A stretch of DNA of 64,000 nt. Origin: Sorghum bicolor. Its lineage: Eukaryota; Streptophyta; Magnoliopsida; Poales; Poaceae. The stretch lies in assembly GCF_000003195.3 (NCBI RefSeq), contig NC_012870.2, positions 21,878,501 through 21,942,500 on the forward strand, read 5' to 3'. A program made the translations under genes and the position numbers. The notes under the pieces were generated by a model that saw only the letters and a program-made list of their open reading frames with translations, ran no database searches and had not been told where the DNA came from. Position 1 is the stretch's first letter. Each line of letters begins with the position of its first letter. Shown in pieces: positions 30,401-39,999 of the stretch.

Positions 30401-33400
30401 GGCCCATGAGGCTAGGTCCATGAGGCCCATGTATCCCTAATTATATGGCCACCCTGGTTAGGGTTAGCCCAATCAATGAAACCCTAATTCTAACAGCTGG
30501 TTGGATGTGTTTTCACTCGCCAAGTCTGGGTCATGATTCTTCAGTACCTAAGCCTATTTAACTTGGCACCAGGAGGCGCAGTCCTGTTTCTCTGGGTAGT
30601 GGAAGAAAGCAAGCTCAGTTGTACAAAACACTTGCGGAAGGGTCTCAATTCTCTGATAATCCTGGTGGCTTGGGAGATCTGGAAACACCGGAATGCATGT
30701 GTATTTGAGAAGTTGAGGCCAATGTGCAGGATGTAATTAGGGTTGTTAACATGGAATGTGGTTTGTGGTGCATGGCGGGGGCCTCTAAGCTCCGTGATCT
30801 CCTGGCCAGGTCGTTGTTGGAGTTTAAGCTCCCAAGAGGCTCTCGTCATCTGTTTTTTAGTCCTGGCGCGGCTGTTGTTGCCAGACTCGTGTACTACTTT
30901 TTTTATCTACCTTATTGAAATGGCACACGGTTCTCCTGCGTAGTTTGAGAGAGAGAGAAAGGACAGCAAAAACTAATCTTAGAAATGTAATTCAATCAGA
31001 TTGTGTTCTTACTCAATTGGTACCCTGACCCTGAATCAACATTTACGCCTGAGATAACTCTTGTTAGAAGTACCAGAGACATGGAAGACAACACGATGAA
31101 CTACAGGGAAAGCAAGAAGGTGGTACCAACAGAGTAACTAACATGAAGAAGACTCTGCACATGCATATGTTATGTAACTGTGCACTTCTCTCTCCATGTT
31201 TGTTCTCCCTTTATACTAGCCCAAAGGAAACATCGTGCATAAGTATCACATGTTACAGGATGAGGAGGCAAGTTTTGCCCTATGCCTCACCAAACGTTAA
31301 AAGTATATTTGTGTCATTTCATCATTAGAAGGAACAAAAAACATGTCATGTGAGCAACCAAAGCTGATATGCTTGAGGTAACAACCTTAACAACCTTAAA
31401 CTTCACGGACTCATACCTGGCCACATAATCAATTTCAAAACCAACATCAGCTTCTTCTTGTAATGGTTCTATCCAGGAGCTCACCAATGTGCGATATTTT
31501 CTGTTTAAGATCATCGCTCGAGGTGTGATACTTTGGTTATCATTAGCCATTGCTTCTAACGCCTCAAGCAACTCAACAGGCCTTCCTGGTTATAAAAATT
31601 AAGTTACCTGCTCAGGAAAGTGCTAAAGAACTTCACGAAGGGAAACAAATCCAAACGGAGTAATCAAAAGGAAAAGGTCCAAATTACTCCCCCTAAGTTT
31701 GGCTTATGTCTAGATAACCCCCTAAAAGTAACATTTGGTTCAATTTACTCCCTCCAACTATTTCAGTTGGTCTAGTTTATCCCTTAACACAATTTGTTAT
31801 TTTTGTTTCTCCATGTATAAGTTGAGTTTTAATATCAAATTTTGTGATGTGATAGAGGACATCATAAGTTATGTTATAAAAATATATCTTAATTTTTTGC
31901 CACTATTTTGATAGCTTAAGAAATTTAATAATAAAATGATACTAGAGATACAACATCATACGAAACATAATGATGGAAAATTTATAATATATTTTTCTAA
32001 CACAAAATATGATGCCCTCTGTCACCTCACAAAATCTGAAACTAAAACACAATTTGTACATAGAGAAACAAAAAAAACAAAAATCTCTTTACAGTGTAAA
32101 TTGGACCAACCGAAATAGTTTGAGGGAGTATATTGAACCAAATGTTAGTTTAGGGGTTATCTGGACATAGGCCAAACTTGGGAGAGTAATTTGGACATTT
32201 TCTAATTACTAGAGCTATTTCATAGGGGGTGCTTTTACTATTTAAAAAAGGGATTAATTCTAGTAAATTACAGGTTCAATAGAAAGCTGATTTATATCAT
32301 ATTTCTCCATAAAACGGAACCTTTGAAATGTCATGATAACAATTCCTTAGGTTGAAGAATATAAGAAAAAAAAGTTTCCTCTCCTTTATTGATAAAACAA
32401 TGCTAGGTCCTTGTATCAGGCTAAAGGTCTCTTTAGTAGACTTCCCCCTGGAAGTGATACTGTGGATAGTGATACTGTGGTCAAAAAAGTGATTGTCTAG
32501 GATAAACTCCATGGAGGAAGAGAATAAGCAGCTGTTTTTTTTCAGCTCCCATCATCTTAGTTCATTTCAGGGGACCACCCCAAAAAAATCACTCTACAAC
32601 TGCCATTTGGCAGGGCTCCCATTGGAATCACTCTAGAAGCTCTACCAAACAGGCCATAACTCATAATCAAATAACTCAACAGTCAACACAATCAGTAACT
32701 TTGCCACTCTTATCTGATGTATAGAAGAGTGAAAACTCACCATCAAGGCACAACGATCGTAGATAGAGAGAAAGTGGATCACCACAATTTCCTTCATTGT
32801 AAAGGACTTTTGTTCCTCCAGGGATTCTTTGTAAGGCACGAAAATGCCTGATTGATTCATTAACCATACAGTACTTTGTAAAGCATTCCACTAACAACCT
32901 GAAAACAATACCTGATCATCAGTTCATTGCTTTCGAAAGAAAAACAGTAGTTACAAGAAAAACCAGAGCTGGCACAGAATAGTATGTGACAGTTGACATC
33001 CATAAGACATTTATTGCTGCAGCACGTGGTATACTCCCTCCATACCTAGATTAGTTGATGTTTAGGACATGATTGTGCTTACCAAGGAGTCATTAATTAG
33101 GGGGTATTTTTTCTTGTCTGCCCCAATTAAATAGGGTATTGGGTGCATTCTATACGAGAAAACTACTCGGTTCAGACGGTTAGTACAGCGAGCGTTAGGG
33201 TGGCCACATATTTTTGCGGGAGTTTTGATTTTGCATGGCAATGTTTGCCTGCACAGCCGGCGCTCACGTTTCGCCTGGTCGCTCGCGTTTCGGCTAGTCA
33301 TGGGTGTGGCGTGCGCTGAGCCGCTGGCCCTCATTTTTGGGCTGTTTTTTTTTTACGGTGGCGCGCGTTTGGCGCATGTGCTCATGGATTTTTGCCAATG

Positions 33401-36400
33401 GCGTGTGCAGGCGCTCGCGTTTCGTCCGTTTTTTTGTTTGGTTTCACTGGCGCCCATCTTGTTCAATCGTGTGCGCGCTTGTTCAGGGATTCCAAAGGTC
33501 CAACGCTTGGACTGCTTCGACGCGAGCGCTGACTGGGTGGCGACAAAGCCAACCAAGGCAACGTGATTAATTGCGAGCGAAGCGAGGAGTTGGCGAGTGC
33601 AACAAACGGTCAAGGGCAAGGGCAATTGCGTCCTAAAGATAGCAGACAGGCGAGCGACAACAGCTTTTGCGAGAATAGGCCTTGAGCCTAGGACATCAAC
33701 TAATCTGGGTATGGCAGGAGTACTTGCTTCCACATGGGACTCGAATGGTAAACACTGGCATATGCCAATAGGTAAGGTTCTTACGCATAAGTTCTTGCAT
33801 TAGGCTGAATACGTTTGTGATCTTCCACCATCATCCCGAGTAATTCTGCCACATCCGCTGCCCTGAATACCAAACACATCATAGAACATGAAAAGAGTAA
33901 TGCTTGTAAGTTGTAATCACTAACTACATTTGAGTTCAAATACAGAGTCAAATGTAACAAGCAGATATGAAGTTATCTGTTGAAACACAAGCTGGTAAAG
34001 AGAAGTTTTTTTTAAAAAAAAAATGGCTTCTTTGCTCTGGTGTCAGATTTGATTCTGAAAGAACAGTCATATGAGAAAGTCACTCCTGAAAAGATCATAT
34101 AATAAGTCTATTTTGGTAGGGCAGGGCTTACTGTCTTATGTTATAGAAGGGAAACAAGAAGTAACATTACATATTGTAGAATTTTCCCTGAATGAATCGT
34201 GGGCTATAATTATCTATATGTTTCTTTTACACACTAATTGGGCCCAAGAGAGCAGATTTGATTATAACAAATAGACATGAATACATGATTGTGTTGACTA
34301 GAGAGCTAGGTAAAAAGGAAGAACAGAATAAAGCAAACAAATATGGCAGAGCTATATGTAGTTATATATGGAAGTAAATATTAAGTATACCTGTCATAGG
34401 ACGTTGCTCTAGTAAATGCTTGTATAACCCAATTATAAGACTCAGTATCAGGTTTCATGTAATCTGGAAAGGGATGGGAAAAATCAGTATCCATTTAGCA
34501 AAGTACCAACAACGAATAACAGCACATAAGTCAGCCAGATACTTTTCTTTCTAGTTTCTAGTAAGAGAAGCATGAAGTACTGTTTCAGCGCTCCGGAGAT
34601 ACATCAAACTTGATAGCAAAGGGCAATGCCATTAGGAAAAACAGAGTACAAAATGGCTACACTCAAACAGGCAAACCCCAAGAAAGAATGACTATTTTCC
34701 CTGTTGGGGATATTTTGCAATAAGGTCAAAAACCCTAAAAGAACATGTGCTGCATTCATTTCACTATGTTAGCAAAATATGAAGGTGGCAGCATTCAATA
34801 GCCTCATTACGAAAGAGCTTCTGACACCAGCTAGTTTTACACAAAACATGCTCAAAGCAAAACAGAATATCTATCCAATGAAACTACTAGTACCACACCC
34901 ACATGAACACAACTTGGTTTCACACATGCAACACCGGGTAGTAAAATCGCATCAGCACAAAAAAGGATGGTGGCTGCCACAGTCCCAAGTCTTAATATAT
35001 GTATGTGGAATCATTATCTAATAACAAACTAGCACATCTTAATAGGAAAATGACAGAAGACCATAGCATAAAATTGATTTAAATGATGGCCATACCTTCA
35101 CCTCCATATTCCATGTTTTCAAATGTTGCAAAAGCAACTTCAGGAATTCCACAAGTGGCCTGACAAAATGGGCTTTTATTTAAAACGAGAATTATGAATT
35201 TATGATATTGTTATTATGTACATCCAAAAACTGAACCTTAATGCTAATTCAACAGACCATGCTCATAAGGTTCTGCAGCTTAACATATCTTATCTAAAGT
35301 GTTCCTAGTTTCAAACTTTGCTAATCCAGTGTTCAAAGGTTGCTTAATAAGCTGATACCAGCAGGATTTAGGTCCAGCGTCATTACAGGGTTTCACTTAG
35401 TTAAATTTGCCATCTCGATAATGTATTGCGTCTATAAGAAAATTTAAAAGCTGCATATCATGCTACAACCACCATGTGATGAAGCGAGACACATGAATGC
35501 AAAAATTTCTGCTCCAATAATGTAAAATGCAAATAGTTAATAAGTCCAGAACAGAATATACATGATGTAAAAGTGATGATAATGGAGATACCACACACTG
35601 CCTAGCAGTTCACTCTCACTCCTAGCCAAATATAAATCTGTTAGGACATTAGGAAAGTTTCCAATACGTTACTTTGACTAGCAATATCTGTAGAATCATT
35701 TTATGATAGAAGGTTTATGAAAATAATGTTGAATAAAGTAACATCAAGTTGTCAATCTATATGTTTCTTTTAGAAATTGATGGTCAAAGCTATAAAGTTT
35801 GACTTTGAACAGTCCTAAATGAACATATATTTGGGATCAGAAGAAGTACATAAACTGACAGCCACCTATAGTAGAATTTAGAGAACGATCAAAGCATCAG
35901 CAATTAGCAGACATTCATATGATGTATCAGCTCCAAGATGTGCTTTCCATGACCAACATAATCTTCTCATTATATAATTGAATTCTTGAAATAGGGTTTA
36001 TTTCTTTGTTCTAGGTATTGACATAAATAAAATTGCCTCCTGTGGAGTCCTCTACTAGATCAAGTGGTCAGTGAAACAAACAAAGGCAGTAATAAAGAAG
36101 TATTAAAGCCTTAAAGCGCAATTATCCACGGATGCACAAATAAAATTTGCAGGCTAAGGGATTAGCACATCTGGAAGGTAGTTGCCAGGTAGTTGGCTTG
36201 TAAGTGTTCGGGTTTGGTCATGTTTTCAATGTAATGGGCACGAATACAACTAAGAGTGATTTGTGTGTGGGTGTGGCGTGTGTTGCAGTTTTCTTCTTCT
36301 TAATGCAATGATACACAGCTCTCCTGCGTATTCAAGAAAAAAAATTGCAGGCTAACCTGCACGCTGAGAAGGCAATTAAAATGGAATGTGGTTGCCATTC

Positions 36401-38045
36401 TTCCAGAAGCTTCCATTTGGTATGCAACTGTCAAAGCATTGGAGTGATCTCCAGCTTTGCAATCTTCTTCAATCAGAAGATCATAAATTTCATCAGTTCC
36501 TCGTAGGCCGCCTTTTGCCCCTTTCAGAAATACTGTATTGGCATCCTCCAAATAATGATTCTTGACTAGTTCCTCTGTTTCAAACAAAGACTACTATCAT
36601 ATTTCCAATATAGCAAATATGCAACACAAATCAGGTTTCATACCTACAAGAATTAGCCAAGCCTTGCGAATATCATACTTATATCTCTCCATGGCAGCAA
36701 GGATCTCCATGCCCCTGGTAGAAAGACCCTTCTTGGCAAAAACACGGACCAGAGCCACAAAAGTCTCATGTAGAGGGCGCACACCAGAACTGAGTTCCCT
36801 TCTAAGAGATTGCATCTGCATTCAGAAATGCATTCAGAAATTTAAATTGTTGTTAGACCAATGCATTGAGTTTGATTTTTACAATAGATACATCCATACT
36901 TACTTTTTAAAACTACAACTACAGCACGTAACTGTAGCTCCAGCTTAAAATAAACTTACGGTTAAGGAATCAACTTATGTATATTTGTTTGATTTTCCCT
37001 TCTTTTTAATATGAAGCCGCCATAGATAGGTTAGAGACAAAAATTTTCTAAGTGAACAAGAATCAGAGGATGCAGTAAGAAAAAAATGACAAAAAGAAAA
37101 ATGCAGGGCTAGATCTTCCATATCTCTGCCTCACTGATTTCCAGAATTGAAAAAACACCCATGTTCAGACTAAAGGCTTGGATTGTATCACCACTAACTA
37201 GCCTTGTTATATCTAGTAAGGTGAGACTACAAAACATAACAAATACTTGCATGCATGACCATACTGCATCATATAATTCATGATACATCAGACCCAGGAC
37301 CAAACAACAAATTACTGCTCTGATGTACAACAGTTACGCTCTACCGCTCTCCAGGCTGCAGAAGACAGGGCTAGCAACATTGCAACTCTGAAATGCCCAA
37401 GGACGACACAGAAATATTACACTCAGGTATGAGGTATCTACTCTGAACATTTTGACTAACTAAATCAAAAGCTCGTAGGATGACAATTCCAGTAAAATAA
37501 CACCAGCCAAGCCAACAATCCCCGGGCACTCACCAATGCCGACTTTACTACCTAGCACAGGCAATCAGGCACCCGAAATGGGTATGCGTGTTTAATCAAA
37601 CACCTCATGGGGACTTCCCTACGCGTGCGGCAGTCCAGTGGAAGCAAACTTGAGAGGAGGAACAACTTACGGCGCCTTCAGCGTTGCCAGCGAGGACGTG
37701 CGCGGCGACGAGGCCGTGGAAGGAGCGCGGCCCGGGCGAAAGCCCCGCGGCGACCATGTCGTAGATGGTGTCGGCCACGCCAGCGGCATCGGCGGCCCGC
37801 GCGCGCTCCGCGAGCTGTTCGAGGAAGGCCAGGCGCAGGCCCTTCTCCACCGCCCCGGCGGCCGCCGAGCGGTCCCCACCGGCGCCCCCACCCTCGGGCG
37901 CCCGGCGCCGCCGCGTGCGGCGCCGCTCGGCGAGCGCGGAGGCTCGCACGGCGCAGGCGCAGGAGCGGGGGAAGCGTGCGGTGGTGGTGAGTGGGAAGGC
38001 GGAGGACGGCGACGGCGCCGGAGCGGAGGTGGAGGGGGTGGCCAT
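21490..38045 (-). CDS. pTAC3: pTAC3-like plastid transcriptionally active chromosome protein (SAP domain), 13 exons
   Basis: Exons: 38045-37671, 36815-36644, 36574-36357, 35159-35096, 34463-34391, 33862-33785, 32898-32741, 31585-31417, 23700-23241, 23112-22735, 22343-22140, 21924-21791, 21667-21490. All junctions are GT-AG and phases close to 886 residues, close to Arabidopsis PTAC3 as I recall it. The Ser/Ala-rich N-terminus looks like a chloroplast transit peptide. PPR-like helical repeats follow (TFVALVRVFAKKGLS; SYNWVIQAFTRATSY; ECFTKYCMVNESIRHFRA). ALEAMANDNQSITPRAMI and SWIEPLQEEAD are typical of pTAC3. A SAP DNA-binding motif spans about residues 536-570 (VSELKTELEAQGLPTDGTRQ), then a very acidic stretch (about 625-668). 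pTAC3 is a core subunit of the plastid-encoded RNA polymerase complex needed for chloroplast gene expression; that role is from the family. Intron 8 is swollen to 7.7 kb by nested retrotransposons. Confidence 0.92.
24510..24625 (+). repeat. 5' LTR of the copia element
   Basis: 116 bases, beginning TGTTAGAGTATATGAG and ending ACCCTAATTCTAACA. It differs from the 3' LTR by three single-base transitions. Very short for a copia LTR. Confidence 0.95.
24626..24636 (+). other. Primer-binding site of the copia element
   Basis: TGGTATCAGCC directly abuts the 5' LTR. TGGTATCAG is the usual complement to the 3' end of initiator Met tRNA in plant copia elements. Confidence 0.75.
24693..26195 (+). pseudogene. 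Copia gag region, interrupted by one in-frame stop
   Basis: Starts MAGREPPSPPYFQQFPALP at 24693 and runs in one frame to about 26195, apart from a TAA at 25485-25487. The N-terminal third is an Ala-rich low-complexity segment with direct repeats (gacgccgcaacgcgtgcggc twice near 24880-24925). The downstream half has copia gag features (WLALEGQFLGNAEARALRLD; FCRQMKGMADSLGDLGWPV). A frame change then occurs in a G-rich tract (about 26185-26210) before the protease, and no CCHC zinc knuckle was seen. Confidence 0.8.
26195..28150 (+). pseudogene. Copia protease and integrase region
   Basis: The protease motif WVADSGATYHTT lies near 26545. A GAG-pre-integrase domain follows (TWHRRLDHPGHDALM, with LCHACQLGRHVRLPF as the zinc-binding end). 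The integrase core shows DLVHCDLW, VQCDNGREF and NGKAERMIRTTKD, supplying the D, D, E residues. The frame is stopped by TGA at 27763-27765, just before VLISRHVVFDES, then continues through a Pro/Ala-rich linker of imperfect direct repeats (about 28000-28160) in which the frame changes again. Confidence 0.85.
28146..29580 (+). pseudogene. Copia reverse transcriptase and start of RNase H
   Basis: A single open frame with NIVTSKWIWTHK, KARWVLRGFTQRPSVDY, VHQLDVKNVFLHA, SLYGLKQAPRAWN and the catalytic LLLYVDDIVLTAS. The RNase H start ELVVYTDADWAG is present. The frame is lost near 29585, where one base is missing relative to the expected reading (tctt-gtcgtcc). Confidence 0.88.
29362..30019 (+). 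repeat. 329-base tandem duplication inside copia RNase H
   Basis: The unit starting ttcagcagatctgtcttcat at 29362 repeats at 29691, an exact offset of 329. The copies match closely until ctccggcagctc, after which copy 1 breaks to agtc and copy 2 continues normally. 329 is not a multiple of three. Both copies carry the same one-base deletion. Confidence 0.92.
29851..30285 (+). pseudogene. C-terminal end of copia RNase H
   Basis: Downstream of the duplication the frame reads SSKRQPVVSRSSAEAKYRAV, then the family-typical YCDNVSAVYLSTNPVQHQR, KHVEIDLHFVRDRV and TSQFADIFTKGLPS, ending in a TAG near 30283. This is the normal end of a copia polyprotein, separated by frame from the upstream reverse transcriptase. 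Confidence 0.85.
30369..30379 (+). other. Polypurine tract of the copia element
   Basis: gcggggggat-type purine-rich sequence lies immediately before the 3' LTR TGTTAG, as required for plus-strand priming. Confidence 0.7.
30380..30495 (+). repeat. 3' LTR of the copia element
   Basis: 116 bases, TGTTAGAGTATATGAG to CTAATTCTAACA, followed at once by the target duplication GCTGG. Differences from the 5' LTR: ggtccatg for ggcccatg, ccctgg for ccctag, ttaggg for ttaagg. Confidence 0.95.
31674..32202. mobile_element. Long-TIR non-autonomous element in pTAC3 intron 7
   Basis: About 100 bases at each end are inverted copies: gtccaaattactccccctaa / gagagtaatttggac, gtctagataaccccctaaaa / ggggttatctggac, ggttcaatttactccctcc / gagggagtatattgaacc. 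The 530-base element has no coding capacity. The style (phrases such as aatttactcc in long TIRs) resembles the foldback elements at 17857 and 20281 but the sequence family differs. Confidence 0.7.
33034..33720. mobile_element. Long Stowaway-type element in pTAC3 intron 6
   Basis: The ends CTCCCTCCATACCTAGATTA (from 33034) and TAATCTGGGTATGGCAGGAG (to 33720) are inverted, extending through GTTGATGT / ACATCAAC. TA flanks both sides (33032-33033, 33721-33722). At 687 bases it is longer than most Stowaways, and its middle (about 33220-33600) is GC-rich with repeated cgctcgcgtttcg-like words. No transposase was recognised. Confidence 0.7.
36175..36343 (+). mobile_element. LINE 3'-tail fragment in pTAC3 intron 3
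   Basis: ttcttcttcttaatgcaatg followed by atacacagctctcctgcgta, ending in an A-rich run, matches the tail of the larger LINE at 30905-30945. Only the 3' end is present. Confidence 0.6.
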
Positions 38046-38872
38046 CGTGGCCGGGGTTTAGCGGAATGGTGAAGCGTGGGGTTTTGGATAAGGCTAGGTG
38101 GATTTGAAGTTTTGGAGGCAAGGTGCTGAAACGGAAATATTGATACGGTTAGTTTTTTCTTTTCTTTTTTTTTTTTGACAATGATTACACACAATAGTTG
38201 GAACTGGGGATAAATCTAGTGGGTTATTAATTAATGTGAAATGCCCCCTATAGAAGTTTAAATAGAAAATAGAAATTGGTACGCAGATCGAACCGACTTC
38301 AATTTCAGCCTATAAAAGATTGGAAAAAGCTCTACTTTTTAGATAGATTAGAAAAAGATCTAATTTACCTCCTTTAGTTATCGTGTAGTCCAATTTTCCT
38401 TCCTAATTTACAAATCAGTGTTTTGACCTCTTTGTCTCTTGAAAACCGTTCAATTTTACACCCTAAGTGGTTTTAATGGTGATTTTACTGACCTAACATC
38501 ACATCAGAGCGAATAAATCGTACTAAGTTGAAAGTAAGGAAATTGGACTATAAATACTTTTATAAAAAACTACATATTTATTAGAAAAAATAAAAAAAAT
38601 CCAAAATACATATTTATATATAAAATAATGTAATTAAAAATCTAAAAACCTGGTCTAATCTTAGGATTTTTGTTGTTTTTTTAAGCATGCTCTATGTCAC
38701 GGTGCCTAGCTTGAAATTATTTGAATTTTGATAAACTCATTTCGGTTCTTATTTGCTAGTAAAGCTCTCTTTATCTATTAAAGTTAGTTGATCGTCCCGA
38801 CTATATAAAAGTGTTAGTGGAGCATCGCCATGATAATAGTGGGCGCTGTCTCAAGTCTTGGATAAATCATCT
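38046..38872. other. Upstream of pTAC3; remnant of a long-TIR element
   Basis: 38046-38140 should contain the pTAC3 5' leader. From about 38344 the phrases taatttacctcctttagtta, ccgttcaattttacacccta and ggttttaatggtgattttac have the style of the long-TIR/foldback elements nearby, but the matching opposite arm was not found, so it is a one-ended fragment. Confidence 0.35.
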
Positions 38873-39999
38873 AGAGTATAATGCATGGATAGTCCATTGG
38901 GTGTGTCGATTTGGTCCATCAAGTTTAAAAGTGTATTTTTGGTCCAAAATCTTGATCAGTGGTGTATAAGTAGTCTATATCCTTCTGAGCCTATTTGTTT
39001 GTCTAAAGCCATGACTAAAAGCACTGTACATCGCTGAATGCCTGACAGATTCATCAGATAAGCTCAAGTGAACAGGCTTATTATATTTATAGAACACAAA
39101 CTTACCCTTTCTTGTGCTAGGCGCTGAGGCCGAGGTTGTGCTCTAGCTCATCCAGCACGTTGCTCCTACCTGCAAGCATGTAGAAGTGCTCTAGCGTCAG
39201 TTTGAAGTCCGACATGTAGGGCTTCACTTTCATGGCTCCGCGGGCGACGCGATGGAGTAGCACGACGGCTAGGAACTAGAGGTGCTCGAACATTGGGAGT
39301 ATGATTAGAACGGGCCCAACATGGTGATGTTGGAGCATAGTGCGTCGTCGGTCATGGACATGAGCCCTAGAGAACAAAGTTGTTGCGGCCTACGCTATAG
39401 CTACACCACAACCCCATGCCATGTTTGACATGCTCGGCATCGACTCGGCGCTCCGCGATGGCATTCGCATGGACTTGCTCCGCTTCGTGCAGCAGAAGGA
39501 GCACTATGTGCACCGGTCGTACCTAGAAGCACGAGTACCTACTCCACGACCCATCGACACTGGCAAGACCGGCCTCATCACGCCCATTACCAACCTCCTC
39601 GAGTTCAACATCTATGACCTAGAGATCACCACGGTGCAATCCAACACCGAGGAGTGGAGTAGTGCATCGCTGTCGCGGTGGCGTTTGCGATTGGGAGCAA
39701 TTAGTTCGACATCTGATAGTGGAGAGGGTAGCACCCAGAGCGGAGCAGAATAGTGGCGTCGCAGTTGCGGTGGCCTCTGCGTCTAGAGAGGTGGCGTTTG
39801 CAGCTGAGAGCAGAGAAGAGTAAGTTTGTGAAAGAAAAATAAATATAGATGATTTTCTACAAATATAAACATAAACGAAGAGGTATAGACTATTTATGCA
39901 CCACTTACCAAGATTTTAGACCTAAAAATGTACTTAAACATGATAGACCAAATCGACACATCCTCACAAACTAATAGACTATCCATACATTTTACTCAA
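38873..39999. mobile_element. Long-TIR element carrying gene-derived sequence
   Basis: The left arm (gcatggatagtccattgggt, gtgtcgatttggtccatcaa, ccaaaatcttgatcagtggt) and right arm (accacttaccaagattttag, gatagaccaaatcgacacat, tagactatccatacat) are inverted over about 110 bases. The interior (about 39110-39820) is more GC-rich and gene-like than the arms. It includes a KCS-like fragment on the minus strand and a 110-residue plus-strand ORF (39421-39753, MFDMLGIDSALRDG) that I do not recognise. This arrangement is what transposon capture of host exons produces. Confidence 0.65.
39117..39345 (-). pseudogene. 3-ketoacyl-CoA synthase-like C-terminal fragment
   Basis: The minus strand reads NITMLGP near 39328, then after a frame change LPMFEHL, a stop, FLAVVLLHRVARG, and KPYMSDFKLTLEHFYMLAG with DELEHNLGLSA and stop (39117-39119). 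This resembles the C-terminal part of KCS elongases (..NITTLGP.. KPYIPDFKLAFEHFC.. DELQKNLGLS). A frameshift, an internal stop and loss of the remainder make it non-functional. Identification is from memory of the family. Confidence 0.5.

Larger units (their letters stand above)
24510..30495 (+). mobile_element. Copia LTR retrotransposon with 116-bp LTRs, TSD GCTGG
   Basis: A full-structure element of 5986 bases: LTRs at both ends, target duplication GCTGG at 24505-24509 and 30496-30500, a primer-binding site after the 5' LTR and a purine tract before the 3' LTR. The order protease, integrase, reverse transcriptase, RNase H is the copia order. The LTRs differ at 3 of 116 positions, so it is not among the newest insertions. 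The coding region is broken by two in-frame stops, three frame changes and a 329-base tandem duplication, so it cannot be autonomous. It is nested in a LINE within pTAC3 intron 8 and opposite to that gene. Confidence 0.95.
23810..30950 (+). mobile_element. 5'-truncated LINE in pTAC3 intron 8, split by a copia element
   Basis: LINE segments are 23810-24509 and 30496-30950, plus strand, antisense to the host gene. The first encodes the end of the reverse transcriptase ORF (DKVADYLPGWKASQLNKAGR; PLEYGGLGIHNLELLGWALR) and a zf-RVT-like domain (CKFFIWLVFHNQCWTAD; CPFCDQAEESIHHLL). The second continues with LIILVAWEIWKHRNACVFE and ends in a 3' tail (aaatggcacacggttctcct) typical of grass LINEs. The 5' part is missing and internal stops (for example after residue FNVH at 24201-24203) show decay. 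It was present in the intron before the copia insertion. Confidence 0.8.
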
